Assembly: GCA_949358305.1 (NCBI GenBank)
Contig: OX442315.1
Coordinates: 31,584,427 to 31,648,426, forward strand
Reading direction: 5' to 3'
Length of the DNA stretch: 64,000 bases
Source of the DNA: Strigamia acuminata
Lineage: Eukaryota; Arthropoda; Chilopoda; Geophilomorpha; Linotaeniidae
A program made the translations under genes and the position numbers. A model generated the notes under the pieces. That model worked only from the letters and a program-made list of their open reading frames with translations, made no database searches and was not told the origin of the DNA. Position 1 is the first letter of the stretch. Every line of letters begins with the position of its first letter. Shown here in pieces: positions 26,584 to 38,500 of this stretch.

Positions 26584-29500
26584 ATTTTTTTTTTTTTCTT
26601 TTTTCCTCCTTTTTCTTTGTTTTCTTCCGTAAGCTTTAAGTCTTATCACCAGCTCTGATCTTGATGGAATGGAGATGTAATCAGTGGCAGCAAATCTTCT
26701 AATGATGCTTGAGCGATTATCACAAGATAGAGTCATTTCTCTCTTAATTACCACTCCTAAACAGCCATCTTGATCAGGTTTGCTCTAGTTCGGTTTTCAT
26801 TTTATTCAATTTGATATTGTATTAACACGATTAATACTTTTTTCAACGATAACAGACATTGCAAAACGCTAAGCCCCATTAACACATATAGGGACGGACA
26901 GTTTCAAATACAAAATTTCATTGTTTGCATACGAAAACATTATTGATTGTCCCAAGTGAATATTGACATTGTCTGAATGATTGGTTTGACAAATTTGTAT
27001 AAAATTGGACCAAGATGTTAGAATAAGTGACAAAATAAATAAATTTCTCCTTTTGGTTTGTGAATAGCTAGACAATTGTTACTCAGGGATTTTTCAGTTT
27101 GATTTGGGCATCAAGATACCAAAAGCGCAGACTGTAGTTTTCGACATGCCGTTTATTTGGTTTGGTGTTTAAATTCATCTATTGCTGAACGAACGGGCAA
27201 AAAAATGCTTTCGGTGCACCATTCAACTGTTATGTAAGTCAGTTGACAACCTCATCCATCGCTTCATGCAAAGAATGCGAGTAAATTGCAACTTGGGCAT
27301 TGAAAACTGTCTTGTTGGTTGTCAGACAAGTCTGAAATGCTCTTTCATCGAAGAATATTAGTCTAACTTTTGTATAGCGAGTCATTTGGTAAGATTTGCT
27401 ATTGTGTGGAGATGTCTTGTTTGATTATGTTTGTAATTTTTCTCACTTTTTGCATCCAATCTTGATGGAAAAAAGAGAGAATTTTGCAGTTTTTAAGACT
27501 GTTTTTTATAAAAAGCAAAATGTGCAGTCAACAATGGCCCAAATGTTGAATCTGGACGGAGCAATGTATTATATATTGCATGCTTTTGGTAATTACGAAA
27601 CGACAATTCACTGGGAAAGGTGCAAGAGCAACTGCAGAACAGTCAAGCCACAGCAATGTGAATAAACCGCATGGAAGCGAGTTTGTGGTGTTCATACTGT
27701 ATACACGAATGTCATATTGACTTTATTTAATTTACCGTCACATTATTCTTGGAAAACGAAGCTTTCTTAACCTTGCGTTGTTTAGTATGGAGATCCCGGC
27801 CAAACTGGAAATTGCATATGGAAAAGGAAAAGGCGCCTAGAGTAACCTGTTGAACCGCAGGAATTTATCAGGCGAATGAGATTTGCACCTGAGAAGGAAA
27901 TCGTGCTCGCTGGATAATTTGAATTGATTCTCACTTTGTCTCTCGAGTGCTTGGAGTACTTTCCTCTCATCAACAAAAAGTGTTCGCCTTTTTTTCGTCT
28001 TGAGACTACACACTACAGTTTGCGCCTGATGTTAAATTCAAACTGCTCTGCACATACGATTCCCGTAGACACCACGTTGGATTAATAACATTAAAAACTG
28101 CAGAAATACAAGCTGCATTCAAAAATAAAAATAAGAATTTCAGTTTAAGTGTATTTTTAAGTTTTAACGTGGGTTTAAACAGGAAATGATGTCATTTTTG
28201 TTTTAAAATTGAAGTAAAACATAAAATGAAATAACCTCACGCGTGCTTTTATACTCGAGTTGCACTCAAAAAGGCACCTCACAATGTGTACTCCCATTGG
28301 TCGAGCCAGTTTACTACTAACTCCAGACTGTATACTACTACTAGGAGAAGTAGTTTTGATTTTTATTTATTGTTGTGATTGTTATGACTAATTTAGTTTA
28401 TGTTATTTTGATTTTATTTAATAAAAATGTTATTTTCATCATTAAAATGAAGTTTTACACATTAAAAAATGTCAAACTCATGTTTGTTGTGTTTATTGGT
28501 TACTTCGTCTGGAAGTTTGAATTTTAGGCCGTTGCCTAGGCAATCGATTGCAATGTCTGTACATTGAAATGCAATTTTGGTGTTTGGGTCTACTTTTCCG
28601 GATCACTACACCAGTAAACTGGCTCGACCAATGGGACTACACCGTGTAAAGTGCCTTTTTGACTGCAACTCGAGTATAGTCTTTTGTTTTTGGCGTTTAT
28701 AAAAACACGAAAAACTACATAAACAGGAAGTTGGAATCGTGAATTGCGATTTGTCAACATATTTTTTTAAGCTGGGCACTGACTCTGTTTTCATGCGGCA
28801 AAACTAACTCGACTGCATAAAAAAAGGGAGACAAATTCTCAAATGTTTCGCGTATATAGTACAGAGGAGAGCACAGGGCGAGTTCGTCGAAAGATTTACT
28901 GCAGATGCTCGAATAAAACACATACGAATGGAAAGTTGAGACCCATGTGATATATATATTTCCATTTGCCTGTGTAGCCAGCGAAAGTTTACTTGTTTTG
29001 AAATAATTTGGCTCGGAAATGCTGGCACGACGCATAGACGAAACGAAGTCCGTAGCGCTGCTGGAAGAATTAATGTTCTCGCTAAACTAAATCAAAATCG
29101 TTCGTTTCACGAGTCCCCTGTAATTTGCACTTGTCGCGCGCGTGTGTAAAACAAATCATTAGCGTCCATGTGTGACCTTTGATTCACGACTATGACTGGA
29201 TAAATAAATCGCTCGCCTAATTAAGTTGAGACAAGCTTAAATGTTCCACTTATACGACTCCGTTTTCAAGTTTAAGTTCGTGCCCGTGCTCGACCTCTGT
29301 CGACGAAGTCCAACAACACCAAAAAAAATATATATATATTTTTAAAAAGTAAATGCGTGCTTGAAGCGAAACTTCTTGACAAAATCGATAAAAAAGTGCA
29401 ATAAATAATGTAGACAGGTACAAAAATTGGTAACAAGTGCGGGCAGATCCGATAGAAAAGAAACGACAGCGCGGACGAATGAGGTAGGAGCGTCGTACGG

Positions 29501-32500
29501 GCCAGTGGGAGCAATTGGATAGGAGCGAGGCGAGTGATGGATGACTAATTTATCTTAATGAACAGCTGTACATTTAACTTGTCTTTAAGAACGAACGGTT
29601 GGCCACCGTTTTCTTTGTCTAATGAAAGGCAGATTCCTGAAACGGCGCGCGCTGCCGAGCCAATTGCACATGCCACAGTGAAATCGCACTACGGTTTGAT
29701 TAACTCGACGACTGGAGTGCGCGCGAAAGGAGAAAAAATTGCCGAGTAGGATACAATTACAAGCGTTGGAGTGCAAACAAACATGGAAAAAATTGTGAGA
29801 TAAACCACATCAGGACGCCAGATGCACTCAAATACCTCAATCAGCGAAATAGTAGCGAAGGTTCAGAGAGCTCTTTTCCTTTTTTTTTCGTCTAGGGGTC
29901 TCTAGGACTCACTAGGTTATTGATTGGCTGTGGAAAGTTCTCGGTTTTTTTTTTTTTAAAGGGAAATTGAAATATCAAGAGTTTGTATCATGATGGATTC
30001 CACTTGGTATCCCATGAGATGAGCAAACTGGAGGAACATAATTTGTTTTCTTCGCTATGAATTTTGCATAGGGTTTTTTTTTTTTTTTGCTTTACAAATA
30101 TGATTGTTGCCATTTAACATAAGAGGAGGATTTTTTTTTAAAAGGGACTTCAGTTGATTGTATGATGCGTTTTGCAGTGCCCAAGAGCCCGTGACATCAG
30201 GGGGCCCAAAAAGGGGCGGAATATGTGTATATAAAAATGTATAAAATGTTCAAAAGGATCTCTTTGGGGGCCCCAATGGCAGTTTTTGTAGTACCGTTGC
30301 ACGGAGTCATTATCTTCAAAGAGTTTGTCGCTTCCTTAGTGAACTATTAAAATTGAACGGACACTATTACATTGTTGTTAATTATTTGCTTTTGTTATTG
30401 CAGCTGACAATGCACCCCGTGACTGCAACATTGACCAAAGATCCATTTCCTCTAATGTGAACGCTTTTCTGGCCAAAGCAGTTTCTGATGATCAACAGGA
30501 AGGATGTGTGGTCGACATCAACCGTTCAGTACAGCGAGCGTAAGTTTCTTCTTTCTTTCTCTTGCTCTTTAACTTCAATAATAATAATAATAATAATAAT
30601 AAATGTTTAATACTCAACTCAAAAATTGAGGGGGTGCCCCTTAACAGCGATAAGCCTACAGGGAGGAATAATAATAATAATAATAATAATAACTGGGGGA
30701 ATAATGGGTTAACTTGATAGTTATTAATATTATTGTTATTATAAATTTTTTACTTTGAAACTTATTGTCGAGCAAATCCTGCTTTGTCGGTCACGTGCCA
30801 TTTGTGTAAAAATGTAAGATGCGTGGAAAAAATGGAGAAGAAAAGAAAAGAAAAAGGGGGGATTTGTAAAGAAAAGGAAAGAGATATTAAAAAAAAGAGT
30901 AAAAAGCACAGAGCGAGAGAATAATAATAATAATCCACTTGGCAAAACATGGCACGAGTTTGACGGGAGGCTGGTGGGAGGTGGGAGACGAGTTTTGTGC
31001 TGATTTGTGTTGTGTTTGTATTGGAAAACGTAAAGTTGCTCCATAATTCGGTGACTAGTTTCTGGCACCGATTCAAGATGGGGTTGGCGGGCTTGGCGAG
31101 GCCTCGCGAAGTTTGTGTCTTGGTTCACTGGCCCTTGATTATCAAGTCGGTTGATTTAGTGGACGGTCAAGGAGTTGCCAGATGTAAATCCACACTATTC
31201 TTTATTCGCGTGAAAAATATTTTGAATCTTGGTTTGTGATTTCCGCCTCCGCTTCGATTGCTTTGTTTGCCGCCGCAGTGTTGAAGAGGCAATCTAGCGG
31301 CGGATATTGGAAAGTGTATGCGGGATGATGTAAGGAATGAATAAATGCTGTAGTGTGCGGTCTGTGGTCGTATCTTGTGATAGCTGAATAGAAGTGGAAG
31401 TGGGATTTGGACATTAACTATATCTTTGTACATATAGTATATTTTTTTTGTTATTTTTTATTTATGTTTAAACTGAAATCTGGAGTAACCTGATGTGAAA
31501 GAAAAGAGTGTTTGGTATTGGCCGAGAAAAAGTGTGTGCAATAGCCATGCATAAAACATGCCACGTTAGGCTTTAACATTGCTGTTGGCGTATCTTTGAT
31601 ACATGACTTTTTGCTGTTTAATTTTTTATGGTGGGATATGCCAATCAAAGATTAGGCAGCCGGAAAGCATTGGAACACGTCAATTTAGCAGACTGGAAGT
31701 TGTTGAAGGAGATTTAGGTAGTTGGAAATGGGGTAGCGACGTTTAGGAGGGTTGTATAAGATGATGGCAAGTTGATAAATTGCCAGATTTTGGGAGTTAT
31801 CGCCAATTTGGCTATTTTCGGGTCCGGTCGGCGATGGAGAATTTGTCATTCATTGGCGATAGATAGCTTTTAGGTGGGGCTGGAGATCTTTTATGATTTG
31901 CTACTAAAAGATGTGGAGAATTACGGTAAGTGAAGAGTAAAACTCTGATGAAATTGTTAGAAGAATCTGGAAATGGGATAAAATATGGTAATTTAAATTA
32001 CTAAACGGTTGAAATATGCAAATTTAGATAACAAAACAGTTTAAATATGATTATTTAGACATTCAAACGGTTAAAATATGCTAATTTATACAGCAAAACA
32101 GTTAAAATATGGCAATTTAGACAAATAAAATGTTGGCATGCGCCAATTTAGGCAACCTGAAGTTCGAAAGAGTCTAAATAACTTATTGTTGTGCAAGAAA
32201 CGAAAAGCCTCGAATGTCTTCGGTTTGGTCATTCATCGAAGAGTTGCAAAGAAGCAGAATAGATGGTTTGAGCCAAGTGGTCCTTAAACCATCTGTTTTG
32301 TTTACAGAAGCTTTATTGTTGATGCACAAAGTATTATGGGAAAGTTGAAGTTCCCATAATTCTCCATATAAAAGAATCAATGACGCTTTTTGAAGAAAAA
32401 GTAAAAAGTTTAAAGCACTTTATTAAAATTGATTTTTTTTTTTTTTTTTTTTCTTTTAAATAAATGTTATTCGAAAAACGTTGATTTTTGAAATTGTTGG

Positions 32501-35500
32501 TGGAATATTTTTTGGTTGGGTGCATGGGATGCGGGTATAGGGGAGATAGATGAGCTGGAATAAGTAAAGCAAAGAAGAAAAAAGAAGAAAATCATCTTTG
32601 TGCTTCAATAAATTTCTAGCTAATGCCCGTGATGGAAATAATGTGGAGACAATGTGCTGCATTTAATGAGTTGCTCATATTAGCTTTTGTGGTGCGGAAT
32701 ACAATTTTAGAATATAATTTCTATTTGCTGGAATAGGTCGAAGAAAGGAGTAAAAAGGAAGTAAATAAAAGCGAGGACTAAATAATAATAGAAGAATAAA
32801 TAAAAAAATTGTATAGGAAAGATTAAAGAATGTGGTTAGAGGATGATTTATTATTGCTTTTTGGTAAATGCTCTTAAAGGGAGAGAAAATGGAGTGCAGA
32901 GCAGTGATTTTGCTGAATTTTTGTGTTTAATTACAGCGAGAATAGCGCATTAACATGCTAAAACAGTGAAATGGCATCGCTTTGGGAATTCAGTTGGTCT
33001 CTTAACCTTCACAAAGGACGTAGTTAATCCAGCCTTTTTGTTTGCAATGACGCTGGGGTGTGGGGAAACATTCTATCGCCTTGAAATGAATAAATATTAT
33101 CGTTGCAAATGCTTTGTTTTGTCTCGCGAAAGGTGTTCGGCCATTTGGATTGTTCCGCTGCTGCCACCACGCGGTGTTATACTGCAACTTGTTCGAAAAA
33201 AGCTTTCTGCTTCAGTTATGTCCTTGGTTTTAATTCGAACAGCTATTTACAAACAAAATAGTTGTTATTTGAGTTTAAACTTCTAAACAGCCACTTATTT
33301 CGGTCATTTCGGTGCAATCAAGAAAAATTATTTTCTTTTATTTATTTATTTTTTTATTGCTGGAAATTGTTGCTCTCATTGTCGCTTTTTTCTTATTTTA
33401 TTTTTATTTTCGTTTTCGCCCAATTTTTAAGTGAGTTGCGCACACGATGGAGATTTGCCAAATGTTTCACTTGTTTGCATTCCCATAGAACGAGACGAGA
33501 GGACACATTTGCAGCCTCCTGATGATGATGATGTTCATCGTCATCCATTTTCTTTGCGAATTTCCCCTCCTGCGAGTTTTATTTACTCCACGGATAAACT
33601 GGATCTAGTCGAGTGTATTTTTTGCTTGCATTGAACTTGATGTTTCATTCACCGTTCACCCGCAAGTAAATAAAGAGTATTTATGAAACGCGCGCGTAAC
33701 GTTATATTTTCTGTGTTTTTAAATAAATGGTGTGCGGAAAAGGGGAAAATGATAGCACGGAGTTTGAAGTTAGTCGCCGTAAGGAAGGAGTGAGTTTAGT
33801 GTGATGATTAATTAAATTTGTAGCATTTTCTCACGTTCCGCCGTTTGGTGTCGCATGCAGTGATGAATGAAATGTCGCATTAAAGTGATGGTGGGTCCTG
33901 TTTTTATTAAATAAATGTTCAGGATTTGGTGAGAAATGAATTGTGCCCGAATACAAATGGATAATTTATGATATGAAACCGGGGGAATAAGCGTCTGTCG
34001 AAAAGTTGAATTTGAATTTGAAGATGGGAGTGAAAATTAAATTAATTTTTTTTTTTAAATTTCTTTTTTCTTCTTCTTTCGCGTGACATTGCAAATTAAT
34101 TTTCCCCTCTCACAATATTATTTTTTTCTTTCTCATTTTTTTTTTGCTGTTGTTATTATTTAAACAATGCCGCTGATGCGCTCAAAGAATGTACTGCAAT
34201 TTATCGCCTGATGATGTTTGGCTTCTCCAGACGCTCGTGATGACCATCAAACATCATTTGGCGTTCGAATATTGCGTTTAAAAGTTGGGAGTTGGCATTA
34301 GGTCGAAGTAAACTTTTATCGTCGTTTTTTAATTGGTAACGCGACCTTTGAGTGTCACTAATTGTCTTTTAGATTTTGATTGTTCGTGTATTCATTTTTT
34401 TGTCTACAATTATCGATTTTTGTAATTTGAATACCTTTTATTTTACTCGAATCGACTTTTTCTGGTTTTATTTAAAGCCTCGAAGAAAAGCGATTCGCGG
34501 TATTTGAATTGCTGAATTAGCATATTGATTTGATCCGAAAGAGAAAAGACGAAATCCTTGCAAAACTGCGTATGAATAAATACACGACCCCATTTGTCCA
34601 CGCTTGCCAGACGCGAGTGAAGATAACTCAAGATGTATACAAGCGGCAACTTGTATTCTGCCTGGCGTATGGAGACGGCATTATGCCACATGCAACTGGG
34701 ACTTGTCCCATGTACACACGAGCACGGCAGAGAAGCTTAACTCCCTCTTACATTACATCTGATTTCGAGGAGATGCTCGAATCTACATATTGTTATGTAG
34801 TGCAGTATGGGAGGAAGAAAGCCATTAGAAATATAGAATTACCCAAAAAACCCGCTGTAGAATTCTTCTCGAGTAAATGTAAAAAATGGTTCAAAGAGAA
34901 TCAAATGGCGGCGGGAATAAACGATCGCGACAAACGACGAATGGGGGGCAGCGAATGGAATTAGAAATGGTAAAAAAAAAATCGAAGAAAGCAAGATGGA
35001 AATAAGATTTTTTTTTTTTGCTTTTAATTTTGTTGACTGTCATGTGGACAAAAAGAGTTGTTTGTTTTCTGCAGTTTTATTTAAAACAAAAAGAGAAAAA
35101 GAAAGCACACACGAAGCGCTTGTTTACGGATGTCGGGAAGTGTGTACACATGCAAAAGACTTTTCATTGTTTTGCATGTTGTATCCATTTTTGTTTCAAT
35201 TTTTACTACAATTCTCACGACTCTTTCTCTCCGTGGAGCACTTTAACTAGATTGGTGCGGAGGTTTGACGCGATTGCCTTTTGTTTTTATTTTTCTATTT
35301 TTCTATTTTATGAATAAATTTGCGGTTTTTATTTATTTTGATTTTGAATCTTGATTTTTCGGGATTTTTTTGTTGTCGAGAGAGTTGTTAGATACAAAAT
35401 AGAAGCAAAGGGGTCCCTCCAGTGCTGTTTAGTGGGCCCAAAGTGTATTTAATTTATTGATTTCCCAAGCAGTGCATTCAGAGCATGCGAATGGAGTGTT

Positions 35501-38500
35501 TTAATGGCCACAATGTTTACAGTCCCAGGAAAGCATTTTTTCTCTTTTTTCTCCCTCTCTTGTTTCTAACCTAACATAGATAGATCTGGATTTTCTTCTT
35601 TGATTGGAGACAGGACGAATGCAGCTGCTGCCACAATCCCTTGCGCTCTATTTGTTTTTTCCCTCCCAAAAAATAATTGGCTGTAAATTTCCATGCTCAT
35701 ATGATGACACAAATCCTCCTTTGTGTACATTTATATGCATTTTTTTTCTTTTGTTTTTCTTTTAATTTTTATATTCCGGAAGGAAAAGTTTACATTTGCA
35801 TTTTATTTATCGTGTTATACGAGAAGCCATAAATAAAAAGGCAGAATTAAAAGGAGGGATTCTTGGAAAGTGTTTGTGGATTTAAATAGTTGGGAGAAGA
35901 AGCGCCGTTGCAGTTTGAGTGGTGAATTTGAAAACGATAATTGAGACGTGAAGCGAGTCATGTTTTCGTGAGTTAAGAACGTAAAAGTTTTATTTCGCTA
36001 CAATTTTTATTGCAGTCAAATTAAAAGCGAATTAAAAGACTCACTCGAGTGAATAATTTGTTGTTAGATTTAATTTGTTTCGCTTGTGTCATAAACTTGC
36101 CCGCCTTTCATCTTCGCTTCCTGATACCATTTTTAACCCGCTAAGTTTTTCCGAGGGAGTAAAAATTAATTTATTGACCGTCGTAATTAATAAACACGTT
36201 TTGGAAATGGTTTTTTAAAATTTTTTTGAAGTTTTGCACGCGTGATTAGTGTGGTCGGTTTAATTTAGTAGCGAATGGCGAGAAATCCTCTTGTTCGTGT
36301 TAATGTTTGTTGTTGTTTACTCGTCTCGTGTTTCAGTTTGGGCATTAGTGTGCTTAAAAGATTAAATAAATAAGTTGCACCATTACCTTTTCTCGCTTGA
36401 TCTCATCATCCTCGTTCATTTGTGCGGCCGCTTGTGCGTTTTTGCTTTTTTCTTGGCAATAATTCTTAACGAGTGGCTTTTGTTTTTGTTTTGCAGTGAC
36501 GTTCATGTCATTTACGTTCACGACGTCGGCTCGGAAGTTGAAGAGGAGCAGAGTTCATCAACATCCACCTCGTCGACAAACGATGGTCGTAAGACTGTGG
36601 TGAACTTGGAAGTTCGTTCGCGGAGCATGAAAGCGGTGGAGAAGAATCTTGTTTTGTTCTTGAAAGCGCGACAACCCGTTGTTTGGGTAATTCGCTCGGA
36701 TGATGTGCAGGGAGTACTCAAAATAGTGGTAGGTTTCGTATTAAACTAGGAAATAAAATAAAATAAAATAAAGAGAGACGAATGAATTAATTCTGCGCGT
36801 GCTTTTCTGTGTTTTGAAATTCCAACTTGGTTACTCGTGGCTCGGGGGATGACGCCTCGTGCCCGCGTTGAAATTGAACTACAAAATTGCGTTTTTGTAT
36901 TAAAAAATTGATTTTTTTGTATCAAAAAATTTTAATTTTCATCCAAAAAATTCAACTTTTTATATCTTTGCAGTTTTTTGTTCAAAAAAAAATATTTTTG
37001 CAGTTTTTTGTTCAAAAAAAAATATTTTTGCAGTTTTTTGTTCAAAAAAAATATTTTTGCAGTTTTTTTGCTTAAATAAATGCATCTTTGCATTTTTTTG
37101 TTGAAAAAATACATTTTTGCGGTTTAATTTACAATTTGGCGTTTATTAGACTGAAGATCCGGTTGAAAGAATACACGTCGCACCATCGCACTTGATTCAC
37201 GTGAAAACCGAAGAACTTCCTGACAACCCTGAAGATTTGCTGTTTTACGCCGACAACAAATTTGGGCCTCTTCGTTCTTACCTAGAAGTGAAAAAAGCCA
37301 ACAAGTTTCAAATTCTATTGAACGATGACGGTAAACACACGCTTGATCGTGACGACACGATATTTGTTTTTGCTATTACTTTTGGGAAGAAAATTGAATA
37401 CACGGCGGTTTTGTGTTTCAGATGTATCTGTCAACAGCACTCCCGCAGAACCCAAACTGCCCCGGCAAATCTTGTGGCCTCCCGCTGGTCCGGCGACCAC
37501 TGCACCGAGCATTCCGAGTTCGAAAGATTTTCTCAAAGCGCAGCTTGGTTCCATTCGTTCTTCAAAAGCAACAGGAGTCCAGGTGTTGATGAAGTCTCAT
37601 GGACGGATCAGTCCAGAAGGTTAGAAAGGATTCAATTTAACTCCGAGTGCTTCAAAAATTGATTTTTTTTTTTGTTAAAATTTAAAATTTTATTTTTTTT
37701 ATTTTTTTAGATTTGATTCAAATGCCCAACGTACTTCTAATGGAAGCGATGAAAGTGGACTGTTTTCCGCAGCACATGCGCGTATCATTCCCACGTTTAA
37801 TGCTCGAACGCCTTGGAATCCGCGGAAACGACATGAGTTTGAATAGTGCAGCATGTCGGGTTTCGTCGAACGATTCGCATTTGGTGCTCAACACCAATTT
37901 CAAAGCGTGCGGCACCGAGAGAGAACACACGGACGAGAGAGTTATTTATAAAAATGCGGTACAAATCATCACATCCTAATCATTTTATTTCATTTTTTAA
38001 ATTTATTTTTGTATTTTTGCAGGTGAACTTTCACTTTTTCACGAAAAAAGTGGCTTCCGGGGTGGTGCCGCTAACCATGTTCAAAGAATCGGACTTACTA
38101 ATCGACGATGAGGACCACAATTTGGAGAACGGGTCGGGAATAGACCAAGACACGTGGAAGAAAAAGGACGAGGGCGACGAGCAAGACGAAGAAGACACAT
38201 CGCAAAATTATCTGAAGCCGAAAACCTTGGAGTTCCAGTGCGAATACCTCGCTTCGGGCATGCCGGCGGACGACACCGAGGACGAGATCGACGAGCCGTT
38301 CAACGTGACCAGCCCACATTGGCAGATTTACGGACTGGACGTGTATCGGGATTCCGAGTATAAAACCCCATTTAAATCCACCGATTATCCGGCAAGTATT
38401 TTTTCCAACGACCGACTTTACGTGGAAAGCCGCATCGACGCGGGCCCCAATCTGCGCGTGGTCACTGAAGAATGTTGGTTGTCCTGCTCGCCGAACATCA

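Larger units (their letters stand above)
30540..36496 (+). other. 6.0-kb betaglycan intron
   Basis: Lies between exons 30404-30539 and 36497-36728 (phase 2). It holds AAT microsatellites (30577-30602, 30668-30692), a six-unit 31-bp minisatellite (31982-32167) and T-rich tracts. The 34530-34964 frame (144 codons from a TTG) has no recognisable domain and is treated as chance. Confidence 0.8.

Noticed and set aside
34212-34262. Inverted repeat GATGATGTTTG...CAAACATCAT
   Set aside because: About 10 bp of pairing with a 30-bp loop; not unusual for AT-rich DNA of this length.
34530-34964. 144-codon frame containing DVYKRQ
   Set aside because: It starts at TTG, has no recognisable domain and lies inside a betaglycan intron. 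DVYKRQ is a known translation of a sequencing-adapter end, but the DNA here (GATGTATACAAGCGGCAA) differs from that adapter, so neither a gene nor contamination is supported.
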